This document shows, piece by piece, positions 46,798 to 56,929 of a stretch of DNA of 64,000 bases. The stretch comes from Pseudomonadales bacterium. GTDB lineage: Bacteria; Pseudomonadota; Gammaproteobacteria; Pseudomonadales; Azotimanducaceae. Position 1 is the first letter of the stretch. Every line of letters starts with the position of its first letter. Position numbers and translations under genes: made by a program. Under the pieces are notes generated by a model. The model searched no databases and was not told the DNA's origin. It was given only the letters and a program-made list of their open reading frames with translations. The stretch is from assembly GCA_007131295.1 (NCBI GenBank), contig SLQW01000001.1:1-64000 (forward strand), given 5' to 3'.

Positions 46798-47679
46798 TCA
46801 CGCAGGGTCGGCGTGAGCTTCTAGCATCTCGAGGAACACACGGGCCGCATTCGATGCGGTGCGCTCCGGATGGCGCACCCAGCCGAGCGTGCGCTCGAGT
46901 TCTGGCGCGTCCACCGGATCGATTCGCAGGAGTCTCTCATCGACCATGGTCGCCGGCAGTACCGTCCAGCCGAGCCCGATCCCGGCCATCATGCGGATTG
47001 TCTCCAGGTAGTTGGTGGACATGGTCGCATCGAGCTCGATACCAGCGCCGGCGAAAAGCCTGGTGACGATCCGCCCCGTATAGGTTCCGCTGCCCGGCAG
47101 TACCGCGCGATGCCCACCGAGTTCTGCGAGGCTCGGCCCGGGCGAAGATGCCAGCGGGTGGTCCGGATTGACGGCAAACACCAGAGGATCCCGCCATACC
47201 CGCCTGCTTGCCAGGGGCGCCGGGGTTTCCGGTGGCAGGGTGACGACGGCGAGCTCTATCTGTGCCTGCAGGAGCAGGTCGTGGGCCGCCTCTGAGTCCA
47301 GGAAGTGGAGCTCGAGCACCACGTCGGGGTGGCGCTCGCTGAAAGCGCGCAGAACATCCGGCAGGCGATGCAACCCGATGTGATGGCTGGTGCCGAGGCG
47401 CAAGCTCCCGCCCACGTCGCCGCGCAGGTTGCTGAGCAAGGTGCGGCTGTCGTCGATCTCCCCGAGAATCCGCCGCGCTCTCGGCAGCAGGGTGGCACCG
47501 GCTTCGGTAAGGGTCACGGAACGGCCGACGCGATCGAACAGCCTTACGCCGAGACCGCGCTCGAGCGCCGCGATGCGTCGACTGACGGCCGACTGCGTCA
47601 GGTGCAGGTTGAGCGCTGCCTCCGAGAAGGATCGATTATCCGCCACCTGCACGAACGCGATCAGGTCTGGTGTATCCAC
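46798..47679 (-). CDS. LysR-family transcriptional regulator divergent from leuCD
   Basis: The 293-residue protein has an N-terminal winged HTH (DLIAFVQVADNRSFSEAALNLHLTQSAVSRRIAALERGLGVRLFDR across residues 5-50) and a periplasmic-binding-like effector domain (about 90-293). Divergent placement from leuC and a palindromic LysR box in the shared spacer indicate control of leucine synthesis genes, though the inducer is unknown; a leucine-pathway intermediate is a reasonable guess. This regulator/leuCD pairing occurs in pseudomonads. The ATG at 47679 gives the canonical LysR N-terminus. Confidence 0.92.
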   Translation of the reverse strand: MDTPDLIAFVQVADNRSFSEAALNLHLTQSAVSRRIAALERGLGVRLFDRVGRSVTLTEAGATLLPRARRILGEIDDSRTLLSNLRGDVGGSLRLGTSHHIGLHRLPDVLRAFSERHPDVVLELHFLDSEAAHDLLLQAQIELAVVTLPPETPAPLASRRVWRDPLVFAVNPDHPLASSPGPSLAELGGHRAVLPGSGTYTGRIVTRLFAGAGIELDATMSTNYLETIRMMAGIGLGWTVLPATMVDERLLRIDPVDAPELERTLGWVRHPERTASNAARVFLEMLEAHADPA

Positions 47680-47711
47680 GGTTCCTGTTATGCGACTTCA
47701 GCATCCACGCA

Positions 47712-47735
47712 ATGAGAATAATGAATTTGTCTCAT
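47712..47735. promoter_or_regulatory. LysR-type operator in the lysR-leuC divergent region
   Basis: ATGAGA (47712-47717) and TCTCAT (47730-47735) form a perfect inverted repeat with a 12-base AT-rich spacer, in the form typical of LysR recognition sites. It overlaps the -35 of the leuC promoter and lies 33 bp from the regulator start codon. Confidence 0.7.
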
Positions 47736-47755
47736 TAGCGACAGGGGCTTAGGAT
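47727..47755 (+). promoter_or_regulatory. Sigma-70 promoter for leuCD
   Basis: TTGTCT (47727-47732), a 17-base spacer and TAGGAT (47750-47755) precede leuC by about 75 bp. The weak -10 and the overlap with the LysR box fit a regulated promoter. Confidence 0.55.
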
Positions 47756-47829
47756 GCTCGCCTCAACAGACCATGACGGTGCGCGCGCTTGCGCTCTGGC
47801 GCCGTTGGCTAGCACCGGGGAGATCGGCC

Positions 47830-49266
47830 ATGTCCGCGAGGACGCTTTACGACAAGCTCTGGGATGCGCATCTCGTCAAGCAGCGCGATGACGGTACCGC
47901 GCTGATCTATATCGATCGGCATCTGCTGCACGAGGTGACTTCGCCGCAGGCCTTCGAAGGCCTGCGGCTGGCGGGCCGCAGCCCATGGCGGATCGACAGC
48001 AACATCGCCACGCCGGACCACAATGTGCCCACCACCCGACGCGCGGACGGCATCGCGGGCATCAGCGATCCGATTGCGCGGATCCAGGTCGAGACGCTGG
48101 ATGACAACTGCCGCGAGTTCGGCATCCTCGAATTCCCGATCCTGGATGCCCGTCAGGGCATCGTGCACGTAGTGGGACCGGAGCAGGGTGTGACCCTGCC
48201 GGGCATGACCGTGGTCTGTGGTGACTCGCACACTTCCACGCATGGTGCGCTGGCAGCCCTCGCCCACGGGATCGGCACATCCGAGGTCGAGCACGTTCTG
48301 GCTACCCAGTGTCTGATTCAGCGCAAGGCCAAGAACATGCGCATCATGACTCTTGGGCATCTTCCTCCGGGCGTTACGGCGAAGGATCTGGCTCTCGCCA
48401 TCATCGGGCGGATCGGAACAGCCGGCGGGACCGGATACACGCTCGAATTCGCAGGTCCCGCCGTGCAGGCGCTGAGCATGGAAGGGCGCATGACCCTGTG
48501 CAACATGTCTATCGAAGCGGGTGCGCGTGCCGGCGTGGTGGCCTGCGACGAGACGACTCTGGACTACGTCCGCGGGCGTCCCTACGCACCCGCAGGGGCA
48601 TTGTGGGAGCAGGCCGTGGCGCAGTGGCGTGAACTCGTGAGTGACGCCGATGCCCGCTTCGATGCCGAGGTCGAGATCGACGCCGCTGCACTCGCGCCCC
48701 AGGTGAGCTGGGGCACGTCTCCGGAAATGGTGGTGGGCATTGATGAGCGGATACCGGAACTGTCCGCAGCCCAGCGGCCGGGACAGCGGGACAATTGGGA
48801 AGCGGCCCTGCGCTACATGGGCCTGGAGCCCGGCATGGCGGTCACGGACATCGGGGTCGATCGCGTCTTCATCGGCTCCTGCACCAATTCGCGGATCGAG
48901 GACCTTCGCCAGGCGGCAGCTGTCGTCAAGGGCCGCAAGGTTGCAGGCAGCGTCCTTCAGGCCATGGTCGTACCGGGCTCGGGCCCAGTTAAACTGCAGG
49001 CAGAGGAGGAGGGGTTGCACGAGATCTTCCTCGCGGCGGGCTTCGAGTGGCGGGATCCCGGGTGCTCGATGTGTCTGGCGATGAATGCGGATCGGCTCGG
49101 TCCCGGTGAGCATTGCGCCTCGACTTCGAACCGGAATTTCGAGGGGCGACAGGGTCACGGTGGCCGAACCCATCTGGTGAGCCCGGCAATGGCTGCGGCT
49201 GCGGCGGTAGCGGGTCATTTCACTGACGTGCGCGAGATGGTCAGCGCAAGTGGAGGTGGGGCATGA
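47830..49266 (+). CDS. leuC: 3-isopropylmalate dehydratase large subunit
   Basis: The 478-residue aconitase-family subunit isomerises 2-isopropylmalate to 3-isopropylmalate with LeuD. Three cysteines that hold the 4Fe-4S cluster are visible in [11 protein letters not shown] and [11 protein letters not shown] near residues 350 and 410. Other marks are [47 protein letters not shown] and [26 protein letters not shown]. The ATG at 47830 has GGGGAG upstream and gives the family start [14 protein letters not shown]. The stop overlaps leuD by four bases. Confidence 0.98.
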   Translation: MSARTLYDKLWDAHLVKQRDDGTALIYIDRHLLHEVTSPQAFEGLRLAGRSPWRIDSNIATPDHNVPTTRRADGIAGISDPIARIQVETLDDNCREFGILEFPILDARQGIVHVVGPEQGVTLPGMTVVCGDSHTSTHGALAALAHGIGTSEVEHVLATQCLIQRKAKNMRIMTLGHLPPGVTAKDLALAIIGRIGTAGGTGYTLEFAGPAVQALSMEGRMTLCNMSIEAGARAGVVACDETTLDYVRGRPYAPAGALWEQAVAQWRELVSDADARFDAEVEIDAAALAPQVSWGTSPEMVVGIDERIPELSAAQRPGQRDNWEAALRYMGLEPGMAVTDIGVDRVFIGSCTNSRIEDLRQAAAVVKGRKVAGSVLQAMVVPGSGPVKLQAEEEGLHEIFLAAGFEWRDPGCSMCLAMNADRLGPGEHCASTSNRNFEGRQGHGGRTHLVSPAMAAAAAVAGHFTDVREMVSASGGGA

Positions 49267-49910
49267 AGGCATTCGAGACGTTTCGCGGCCGCGTTGCGCC
49301 CCTCGATCGGGCCAACGTGGACACCGATCAGATCATTCCCAAGCAGTTCCTGAAGTCGATCCGCAGAACCGGCTTTGGCGACAATCTGTTCGATGGTTGG
49401 CGCTATCTCGACGAAGGTGATCCTGGGAAGAACCCCAACGAGCGGCAGATCAATCCGGACTTCGTACTCAACGCGCCCCGCTACCAGGGTGCGAGTATTC
49501 TGCTCGCGCGTGCCAACTTCGGCTGTGGCTCCAGCCGGGAGCATGCGGTTTGGGCACTCGAAGAGTATGGCTTCAGAGTGGTCGTGGCGCCCAGCTTCGC
49601 TGACATATTCTTCAGCAACTGCTTTAAGAATGGTGTTTTACCGATTGTTTTGAATGAAAAAAATATCGATGAGCTATTCGATCTCGCGAATGCGGACGAT
49701 GGCCTCGAGCTCACTGTTGATCTGGCGGCCCAGCGCCTTGTCCTGCCCTCCGGGGCGGAGATCCCTTTCGACGTCGATCCTTTTCGCAAGCGCTGTCTAC
49801 TCGAGGGCCTCGATGACATCGGGGTTACCCTGACGGATGCCGACGCGATTCGGGTCTTCGAGGCGCGTCACCGCGAGCGCTGTCCGTGGCTGTTCGATGC
49901 ATTGCGCTGA
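49263..49910 (+). CDS. leuD: 3-isopropylmalate dehydratase small subunit
   Basis: The 215-residue swivel-domain subunit completes isopropylmalate isomerase with LeuC. It has the family signature [43 protein letters not shown] and [18 protein letters not shown] 45-bp patch around 49620-49665, including a run of seven A residues at 49657-49663, is much more AT-rich than the rest, yet the reading frame and protein remain normal. The start overlaps leuC by four bases. A 70-bp spacer separates it from leuB. Confidence 0.97.
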   Translation: MKAFETFRGRVAPLDRANVDTDQIIPKQFLKSIRRTGFGDNLFDGWRYLDEGDPGKNPNERQINPDFVLNAPRYQGASILLARANFGCGSSREHAVWALEEYGFRVVVAPSFADIFFSNCFKNGVLPIVLNEKNIDELFDLANADDGLELTVDLAAQRLVLPSGAEIPFDVDPFRKRCLLEGLDDIGVTLTDADAIRVFEARHRERCPWLFDALR

Positions 49911-49980
49911 GGCACGCTGGCGCCACAGCTTCCCCGGACCGTCACGGCGCGGCACGCGGTGACCACAACGAGGGTTTTTC

Positions 49981-51084
49981 ATGTCCCGCAAGATACTGAT
50001 TCTCCCCGGCGACGGGATCGGTCCCGAGGTCATGGTGCATGCCGTGCGCGTGCTGGAGCTGGCACGCGACCGCTATGGCTTCGACCTCGAGGTCGAGCAT
50101 GCTCTGGTAGGTGGCGCGGCGATCGACGCGCACGGCGAGCCCCTGCCCGAGGCCACCCTGAAGCTGGCCAAGGCTGCCGACGCGGTGCTCCTCGGTGCCG
50201 TCGGAGGGCCGAAGTGGGATGCTCTGCCTACCGCGCAACGGCCCGAGCGAGGACTTCTGGGGCTGCGCTCCGGTCTCGAGCTGTTCGCGAACCTGCGGCC
50301 CGCGATCCTGTTTCCACAACTGGCTCAGGCGTCCTCGCTGAAGCCGGAACTGGTGGCCGGGCTCGACATCCTGATCCTGCGGGAGCTTACCGGTGGCATT
50401 TACTTCGGTGAACCGCGCGGTATCGATGTCGATCCGGGCGGTAACCGTCGCGGCTTCAACACCTATGTCTACAGCGAGCCCGAGATCCGCCGCATCGCCC
50501 GGCTCGGGTTCGAGCTGGCCGGTGCGCGCGGCAAACGACTGTGTTCAGTGGACAAGGCCAACGTGCTCGAAGTCACTGCTCTGTGGCGAGAAATCGTCGA
50601 AGACGAGGGACGGAACTTCCCCGACATCGATCTCAGCCACATGTACGTGGACAACGCCGCCATGCAACTCGTGCGGGCACCAAAGCAGTTCGACGTCATC
50701 GTCACGGGCAACATGTTCGGCGACATTCTCTCCGATGTTGCGGCCATGCTCACCGGTTCCCTGGGCATGCTTCCATCCGCCGCGCTGGACGCGAGCAGCA
50801 AGGGCATGTACGAACCGGTGCACGGCAGCGCTCCGGATATCGCCGGACAGAACCTCGCGAATCCGCTGGCAACGCTGCTGTCGATTGCGATGATGTTCCG
50901 ATACACATTTGCCGAAGCGCACCTCGCCGCGAGCCTGGAAGGTGCGGTCGGCGACGTGCTCGACGCCGGGCTTCGGACCCGCGACATCGCCCAGGGTAGC
51001 GTCGATGGGATCGATGTGGTCGGTACCGATGCCATGGCCGACGCGGTCATCGCCGGCTTTGGTCGGCGCCTGGAAGCTGCTTGA
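49981..51084 (+). CDS. leuB: 3-isopropylmalate dehydrogenase
   Basis: The 367-residue NAD-dependent enzyme oxidatively decarboxylates 3-isopropylmalate to the leucine keto acid precursor. It begins [14 protein letters not shown], contains [27 protein letters not shown], the catalytic Lys/Asp region [64 protein letters not shown] spanning 220-265, and [20 protein letters not shown]. The length is typical (about 360). It follows leuCD and precedes asd by 40 bp, the order found in pseudomonads. Confidence 0.98.
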   Translation: MSRKILILPGDGIGPEVMVHAVRVLELARDRYGFDLEVEHALVGGAAIDAHGEPLPEATLKLAKAADAVLLGAVGGPKWDALPTAQRPERGLLGLRSGLELFANLRPAILFPQLAQASSLKPELVAGLDILILRELTGGIYFGEPRGIDVDPGGNRRGFNTYVYSEPEIRRIARLGFELAGARGKRLCSVDKANVLEVTALWREIVEDEGRNFPDIDLSHMYVDNAAMQLVRAPKQFDVIVTGNMFGDILSDVAAMLTGSLGMLPSAALDASSKGMYEPVHGSAPDIAGQNLANPLATLLSIAMMFRYTFAEAHLAASLEGAVGDVLDAGLRTRDIAQGSVDGIDVVGTDAMADAVIAGFGRRLEAA

Positions 51085-51124
51085 TGGCTTGCGTCCGGAT
51101 GCCGCGAATTGCAAGGAGACAAGC

Positions 51125-52168
51125 ATGAGCAAGACGAACGGAACCATAGACGTCGCCGTAGTTGGCGCCACGGGTGCCGTCGGCGAGGTGATGATCGAAA
51201 TTCTCGAACAGCGCAAATTCCCGGTCGGTGAGCTCTATCCTCTCGCCAGTGCGCGTTCTGCCGGCAAGCAGGTGATGTTCCGGAACCGTCCGGTGCAGGT
51301 CGAGGACCTCGCGACTTTCGATTTCAGTAAGGTGAAGCTGGCCCTGTTCTCGGCGGGCGGCAGCATCTCAGCGGAGCATGCGCCGCGAGCTGCGGCGGCC
51401 GGCTGCATCGTCGTCGACAACACCTCGCATTTCCGCAGAGACGCCGATATCCCGCTCATCGTACCTGAGGTCAACGCTGATGCGCTGGAAGGCTACAAGG
51501 CGCGCAACATCATCGCGAATCCGAACTGTTCGACGATTCAGATGGTGGTGGCTTTGAAGCCGTTGCATGACGCGGCTCGCATCACGCGCATCAACGTGGC
51601 GACTTATCAGGCCGTGTCGGGATCGGGCAAGAAGGGTGTCGAGGAGCTGGCGTCGCAGACAGCGGCGCTGCTCAACGGCAAACCCGCCCCAGGGAAGGTT
51701 TATCCGAAACAGATCGCCTTCAATGCGTTGCCGCACATCGATACGTTTCAGGAAAACGGCTATACGCGTGAAGAGATGAAGATGGTCTGGGAGACCCAGA
51801 AAATCTTCGACGACGAGCGCATCGAAGTGAATCCCACCTGCGTTCGTGTCCCCGTGTTCTATGGCCACTCTGAGGCGGTGCACATCGAAACCGAGCGCAA
51901 ACTGACGTTCGAGGACGCTCGCAGGCTGCTCGCCAATGCGCCGGGCGTGACTCTGCTCGACGAACGCAAGGATGGTGGTTATCCGACGGCGGTGACCGAA
52001 TCGAGCGGGCAGGATCCGGTGTTCGTCGGACGGTTACGGGAGGACATTTCCCACCCTCGGGGGCTGAGCATGTGGGTGGTTTCCGACAACATTCGCAAGG
52101 GTGCGGCGCTCAACAGTGTACAGATTGGGGAACTTCTGCTAGAAAGAGCTTGTTTAATAGCCACTTAG
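51125..52168 (+). CDS. asd: Aspartate-semialdehyde dehydrogenase
   Basis: The 347-residue NADPH enzyme reduces aspartyl phosphate to aspartate semialdehyde, feeding lysine, methionine, threonine and diaminopimelate synthesis. It has the Rossmann motif VAVVGATGAVGEVMIEIL, the active-site cysteine in NPNCSTIQMVVAL near residue 133, VATYQAVSGSGKKGVEEL and the catalytic histidine region. It belongs to the short, non-E. coli subclass typical of leuB-asd-fimV clusters. The ATG at 51125 has AGGAG 6 bases upstream. The C-terminal tail (ERACLIAT) differs from the usual ending, but the stop is clean. Confidence 0.96.
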   Translation: MSKTNGTIDVAVVGATGAVGEVMIEILEQRKFPVGELYPLASARSAGKQVMFRNRPVQVEDLATFDFSKVKLALFSAGGSISAEHAPRAAAAGCIVVDNTSHFRRDADIPLIVPEVNADALEGYKARNIIANPNCSTIQMVVALKPLHDAARITRINVATYQAVSGSGKKGVEELASQTAALLNGKPAPGKVYPKQIAFNALPHIDTFQENGYTREEMKMVWETQKIFDDERIEVNPTCVRVPVFYGHSEAVHIETERKLTFEDARRLLANAPGVTLLDERKDGGYPTAVTESSGQDPVFVGRLREDISHPRGLSMWVVSDNIRKGAALNSVQIGELLLERACLIAT

Positions 52169-52352
52169 TACTGAGAACCAACGTCGTTTCTAGATTACGG
52201 CGGCAACGCCGGATGCGAGAGGGGCGGCGGTGCGTGGAAGGGACTACACTGCAAGCAGTATGCCCCCGGTGCAGGGCCGGAGACGTCGTAACCGCAACAT
52301 TGCGGTGCGCTCGGGGCATCTCTGCCAGCCACAAGAGGGAAGGACGCGCGCT

Positions 52353-55319
52353 ATGATTCGTAAGCTCGCTCTGGTGCTGGGCGCGTGTCTCTGCCTTGCG
52401 CACGGGTCCGCCTGGGCGCTCGGACTCGGGGACATCGAGGTCCGTTCCGCTCTCAACGAACGCTTCTCCGCCGAGATCGAGTTGCGTCGTATCGAGGGCC
52501 TCTCCGAAAACGAGATCATCGCGACCCTCGCCTCTGCGGATGACTTCGCACGTCTGGGCGTGCAGCGGTTCTTCTACCTTTCCGAACTCGAGTTCAGTAC
52601 CGATCTTGCCGATCCCGACAGGCCGCGAATCCGCATCAGCAGCAATCGTCCGATCAACGAGCCCTTCGTGAACTTTGTGGTCGACGTGCGCTGGCCCACC
52701 GGCCGTCTGCTGCGCGAATACACCGTGCTGCTCGATCCGCCTACCTATGCCCGACAGCCTGCGCCAGCGCCGCGGGTAGCGGAACCGGCCCCTCCCGCTG
52801 CGCGTGAACCCACTCGTGAGCCGCCGAGCGAGCCGTCGCGAGTTCGGACCGAACCGCGTCCTGAGGCGCCGACTCCCGCGCGGCAGCAGACCGGGCGCTT
52901 TGACGGTGAGACCTATGGCGTCACCGGACGCAACGACACGCTGTGGGCGATCGCGCTCCAGGTTCGTCCTTCGGAAGCGGTGAGCGTGCAGCAGACGATG
53001 CTTGCGCTGCAGCGGCTGAATCCCGACGCGTTCATCGGCGGCAATATCAACCTGCTCAAGGCCGGCTATGTCCTGCGGGTCCCGGATCGCGGCGAGATCG
53101 AGCGGCTGTCCCGTCAGGATGCGGTCGTCCAGGTTGCGGAGCACAACCAGCGCTGGGAGCGTGGTACCCCGCAGATGCCCATGGATGCGCGGCCCGTCGC
53201 AGAGCCCGCCGAACGTCCGGAGCAGCCGAGCGGCGAGCTGCGCCTGGTCGCAGGAGACGACGACGCGACTCCCGTCGCAGAGCCCACCGCGCCCGCTGCG
53301 GGTGCCGCGCCTAATGGGGCGATGGAGGAATTGCGCGCTGATCTGGCAGCTGCCGAGGAGCGGGCAAGCAATGCCGAGGAAGCGCGTGTCGCTGCGCAGC
53401 GGCGTCTGGACGAGACCACGCAGCAGGTCGAAGAGCTGTCCCGGCAGATCGAGCTGCGCAACGAGGAGCTGGCGCGGTTGCAGCAGCAGTTGGCGGAACA
53501 GGCGGCGCCGACGACGCCGCGTGCAGCTGCGGAAGGTCCTTTCGGATTGTCCTGGCTCGTGTTGGGAGGCGTGCTGGCTGCAGTCGTACTCCTGCTCGTG
53601 GGTCTGCTCGCCATGATGCGCCGTCGCCGCGACGATGACGACTTTGCCGTGGCTGCTGCCAGTACCAGGTCGGACGCGCGTATGGAACGTACGCACCTGA
53701 TCCCTGAGGTTTCCCGGGAAGATGTGGGTAGTGCTGGCGCAGGCGCCGCCGCAACGGCCGCGGTGGTCGGCGCGGTTCAGAGCCAGGCGGCGCCGGTTGA
53801 CGGTGAGGGTGAGAGCGACGTCATTGCCGAGGCTGATGTCTACATGGCCTACGGGCGATTCAGCGAGGCGGCACGGGTTCTGGAGTCGGCGATCGAGCAG
53901 GATGAGCAGCGTGCCGATCTGCGGCTGAAGCTGATGGAAGTTCAGGTCGAGACGCAGGATGTGGACGGCTTCAATGCTCAAGCCGAGGCGCTTTGCAGTT
54001 TCGCCGATGCGGAGACGATTGCGCTCGCCGATGATCTGGCCGAACGTCTTCCTGGCGCCGTGACATCAACCGGGCAGCTTTCGGATGGTGAGTCCGCCGC
54101 GCCGGCGCGAACGGCGGATGCCGGCGAACTGAACCTGGACTTCGATCTCGGTGAGGAGATGGAGGCGGACGCAGACGCCGACGCAGGCGCCGGCGCGGAC
54201 GCCGACCTCGACAGTCTCGATATCGACCTTGATGTGTCGAAGAAGAGCGCAGCGGACACTGCATTCGACGATCTTGCCGATCTCGACCTCGGCGGCGGCG
54301 CTGAAGCTGAAGGTGAGGACCTGGCGGCGGCGCTCGACAACAGAACGGAAGCCGCCGACGACTTCGAATTCCAGCTGGACACCGCGCTCGCCGACACGGA
54401 CGCCGGTGACGTGGATCTCGATCTCGCGCTCGATCTCGAGGGCGACGATGAGGGCGATGCCACGCAAATTCGGACTGAGCCGGCGTCTGCCGACCTTTCC
54501 GGGGCGCTCGAAACGGAAGTGCAAGCGGACGCTGACGCCGAAGCAGACGCAGACCTCGAGTTCGACCTGGAGCTTCCCACGGAGGCGGCCACAGATGCCC
54601 TGCGCTCAGACAGCGCGGATGCAGGCTTCAACATCACGAATTTCAGCGACGAGCCGTTCGAGACCGATCCTGCTCCTGGCGACAAGACCGACTCCGCTCT
54701 CGATCTCGGTGCTGACACGGTCGCTGGCCTGGAGACGGATACCGATTTCGATCTCGACCTTGACGACGCAGGGGGCGGCGTTCGCTCGACGGAAACCGCG
54801 GCGATCGGCGGTGACGACATCGATTTCGCCCTCGATGAAGTGTCGCTGGAAGCTGGCGGTGACACCGAGAATGACCTCGCCGGCACCATCCATCGGGCGC
54901 CTGATGAAGCTGACGCTGAACTGACGAGCGCGGCTCAGAGCGCGCCGAGCGACGATGAAGCCCATGATGCGACCTTGGCCCTGGAGCCAGAGGGGGAACA
55001 GGCTGCGTGGTCCAGCACCTCCGAGCAGACCTCGGGCTCTGTTGGCTTGCAGGCGGAAGGTGTGCCTGACGAATCAGGGGCCGAGCCTGTCGCGGAGGAA
55101 GCCCCAGCTCTTGCGGTTGACCTGGCTGACGACGATCTCGAGCTGGAACTCGATCTGGGTGATGTGGGCGATGAGACGTCGACCAAATTGGAGCTGGCGC
55201 GGGCCTACATCGACATGGGCGATGAAGACGGTGCCAGGGAAATCCTCGGCGAGGTGGTCAGAGACGGTAGCGAGAACCAGCAGCAGGAGGCCGGTGAGTT
55301 GCTCGCCCGTCTGGGCTGA
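52353..55319 (+). CDS. fimV: FimV/HubP family polar peptidoglycan-binding protein
   Basis: The 988-residue protein has a signal peptide (about 1-24), a conserved periplasmic N-terminal domain (LGLGDIEVRSALNERFSAEIELRR; NRPINEPFVNFVVDVRWPTGRLLREYTVLLDPP), a LysM-like segment (TYGVTGRNDTLWAIAL near 190), a coiled coil (about 330-385), one transmembrane helix (about 396-418) and a very acidic cytoplasmic tail with Asp/Ala-rich runs, ending in the FimV C-terminal helix motif TKLELARAYIDMGDEDGAREILGEVV. FimV/HubP organises the cell pole and type IV pilus/twitching machinery. The ATG at 52353 has AGAGGGAAGGA upstream. A CTACACT at 52244-52250 could be a -10, but evidence is weak. Order asd-fimV-truA is typical. 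Confidence 0.95.
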   Translation: MIRKLALVLGACLCLAHGSAWALGLGDIEVRSALNERFSAEIELRRIEGLSENEIIATLASADDFARLGVQRFFYLSELEFSTDLADPDRPRIRISSNRPINEPFVNFVVDVRWPTGRLLREYTVLLDPPTYARQPAPAPRVAEPAPPAAREPTREPPSEPSRVRTEPRPEAPTPARQQTGRFDGETYGVTGRNDTLWAIALQVRPSEAVSVQQTMLALQRLNPDAFIGGNINLLKAGYVLRVPDRGEIERLSRQDAVVQVAEHNQRWERGTPQMPMDARPVAEPAERPEQPSGELRLVAGDDDATPVAEPTAPAAGAAPNGAMEELRADLAAAEERASNAEEARVAAQRRLDETTQQVEELSRQIELRNEELARLQQQLAEQAAPTTPRAAAEGPFGLSWLVLGGVLAAVVLLLVGLLAMMRRRRDDDDFAVAAASTRSDARMERTHLIPEVSREDVGSAGAGAAATAAVVGAVQSQAAPVDGEGESDVIAEADVYMAYGRFSEAARVLESAIEQDEQRADLRLKLMEVQVETQDVDGFNAQAEALCSFADAETIALADDLAERLPGAVTSTGQLSDGESAAPARTADAGELNLDFDLGEEMEADADADAGAGADADLDSLDIDLDVSKKSAADTAFDDLADLDLGGGAEAEGEDLAAALDNRTEAADDFEFQLDTALADTDAGDVDLDLALDLEGDDEGDATQIRTEPASADLSGALETEVQADADAEADADLEFDLELPTEAATDALRSDSADAGFNITNFSDEPFETDPAPGDKTDSALDLGADTVAGLETDTDFDLDLDDAGGGVRSTETAAIGGDDIDFALDEVSLEAGGDTENDLAGTIHRAPDEADAELTSAAQSAPSDDEAHDATLALEPEGEQAAWSSTSEQTSGSVGLQAEGVPDESGAEPVAEEAPALAVDLADDDLELELDLGDVGDETSTKLELARAYIDMGDEDGAREILGEVVRDGSENQQQEAGELLARLG

Positions 55320-55322
55320 GCG

Positions 55323-56129
55323 GTGACTCGCTGGGCTCTGGGCGTCGAGTACGACGGCGCCTGCTTCAATGGTTTTCAGCGGCAGTCAGCTGCCGCGCTG
55401 GCCACGGTCCAGGGCGAGCTCGAGTCCGCCCTGACACGGATAGCGGATCATCCGATTCGCGTTGTCTGTGCAGGGCGCACTGATACAGGCGTTCACGCTA
55501 CGGGCCAGGTCATCCATTTCGACAGCGAGGCCTGCCGCTCGGAACGGGACTGGCTGCGCGGCGGCAACTCGCTTACTCCGTCTGGGATCTGCATACACTG
55601 GGTGCGGGCGGTCGCGCCTGACTTCAGTGCCCGCTTTTCAGCGCGTTGGCGCCGCTATCTCTACCTGCTGACCGACGTTCGCCCGCGCCAGGCATTGCTG
55701 CGGGATCGCATCGCGGGCGTTGCCGGGCCCCTTGATGCCGATGCAATGCAGCGAGCGGCGCAGCATCTGCTGGGCGAGCACGACTTCAGCAGCTTTCGGG
55801 CGGCCCAATGCCAGGCTCGCCATGCCCGTCGAGAGGTTCAGGAAGTTGCAGTACGTCGTGCCGGAGCGCTGCTCGGCATCGAAGTCCAGGCAAATGCCTT
55901 TCTCCAGCACATGGTCCGCAACATCGTCGGCAGCCTGCTGGAAGTCGGTCGGCAGGAGCGCGCGCCTGAGTGGATCGGCGAGGTGCTGGCGGCTCGTGAC
56001 CGTAAGCTGGCGGGTATAGCGGCGCCCCCCGAAGGGCTATACCTGACTGCCGTTGGCTACGACGACAGCTGGAATCTTCCGAGCCCGCGGTTGCTGGCCT
56101 GGCCTGGCAGCTGGGGCGCATCCACCTGA
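55323..56129 (+). CDS. truA: tRNA pseudouridine(38-40) synthase TruA
   Basis: The 268-residue enzyme converts U38, U39 and U40 of tRNAs to pseudouridine. The catalytic aspartate is in CAGRTDTGVHATGQVIHF near residue 52. Other family marks are the N-terminal WALGVEYDGACFNGFQRQ and FLQHMVRNIVGSLLEVGRQ near residue 195. The start is GTG at 55323, three bases after the fimV stop, so it is likely cotranscribed with fimV. A 134-bp spacer follows before trpF; no Trp-rich leader peptide is seen there. Confidence 0.96.
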   Translation: MTRWALGVEYDGACFNGFQRQSAAALATVQGELESALTRIADHPIRVVCAGRTDTGVHATGQVIHFDSEACRSERDWLRGGNSLTPSGICIHWVRAVAPDFSARFSARWRRYLYLLTDVRPRQALLRDRIAGVAGPLDADAMQRAAQHLLGEHDFSSFRAAQCQARHARREVQEVAVRRAGALLGIEVQANAFLQHMVRNIVGSLLEVGRQERAPEWIGEVLAARDRKLAGIAAPPEGLYLTAVGYDDSWNLPSPRLLAWPGSWGAST

Positions 56130-56263
56130 ACGGGTTGGCGCTGCAAGTCCGCGTCGTGGACGACTTTCTGCTACCATCCGGCGCCTCCCAGCCCTCAGGC
56201 CGTCGCTGACGCAGTGCCAGGGCATGTTGCTGGCGGGGAATCGACCCGCGGACATCCGACCTC

Positions 56264-56929
56264 ATGAGCATTAGAGCAACACCATTTTCTCTGGTCAGGA
56301 TCAAGATCTGTGGGCTGCGTAATCCGGAGCAGGCGCTTGCCGCGGTAGCGGCGGGAGCCGATGCCATCGGTCTCAACTTTCACGGTGCGAGTCCGCGTGC
56401 CGTGGATGTCGACACGGCACGCGCGATCTGTGCCGTATTGCCGCCGTTCGTCACCAGCGTCGGATTGTTCGTGAATGCTGAGGAGACACAGATACGGGCC
56501 GTGCTGGAGCGAGTGCCCTTGCAGATGCTGCAGTTTCACGGCGACGAAGAAGAGCATGCATGCAGCCGCTGGCAGCGGCCCTACCTGAAGGCTTTGCGCA
56601 TGCGTCCGGAACTCGAGATCGACCCGGTCCTCGCCAACGGATTTCGATCTGCGTCGGGCATCCTGCTCGACGGTTATCGCCCCGGTGTCCCTGGCGGGAC
56701 CGGCCGTGCTTTCGACTGGTCGCGCATTCCAGCAGAGCATGACCGTCGGCTGGTGCTGGCCGGCGGACTGAACGCGGGCAATGTTGGTGCGGCCATCCGC
56801 CAGGTCAGACCTTGGGCGGTGGACGTTTGCGGAGGCGTGGAGCTGGAGCCCGGCGAAAAGGATCCAGGCGCCATGACCGCATTCGTTCAGGCGGTTCGCA
56901 CTGCCGGTACTGGAGATACAGAGGCATGA
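56264..56929 (+). CDS. trpF: Phosphoribosylanthranilate isomerase
   Basis: The 221-residue TIM-barrel enzyme catalyses the Amadori rearrangement in tryptophan synthesis. Catalytic and binding motifs are visible: [14 protein letters not shown] (Cys near 17), [41 protein letters not shown] (Asp near 134) and [14 protein letters not shown], then [16 protein letters not shown]. It overlaps trpB by four bases (ATGA), forming a trpF-trpB-trpA operon. Confidence 0.97.
   Translation: MSIRATPFSLVRIKICGLRNPEQALAAVAAGADAIGLNFHGASPRAVDVDTARAICAVLPPFVTSVGLFVNAEETQIRAVLERVPLQMLQFHGDEEEHACSRWQRPYLKALRMRPELEIDPVLANGFRSASGILLDGYRPGVPGGTGRAFDWSRIPAEHDRRLVLAGGLNAGNVGAAIRQVRPWAVDVCGGVELEPGEKDPGAMTAFVQAVRTAGTGDTEA

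Noticed and set aside
47809-49272. 487-codon open frame on the minus strand opposite leuC
   Set aside because: Antisense shadow of leuC, whose iron-sulfur and aconitase motifs are unambiguous.
52110-53981. 623-codon open frame on the minus strand opposite fimV
   Set aside because: It is antisense to a clear FimV coding region with conserved domains; long shadow frames are common in high-GC DNA and this one has no recognisable domain.
56130-56263. Attenuator leader before trpF
   Set aside because: No short Trp-rich leader peptide and no alternative hairpins could be identified in the spacer.
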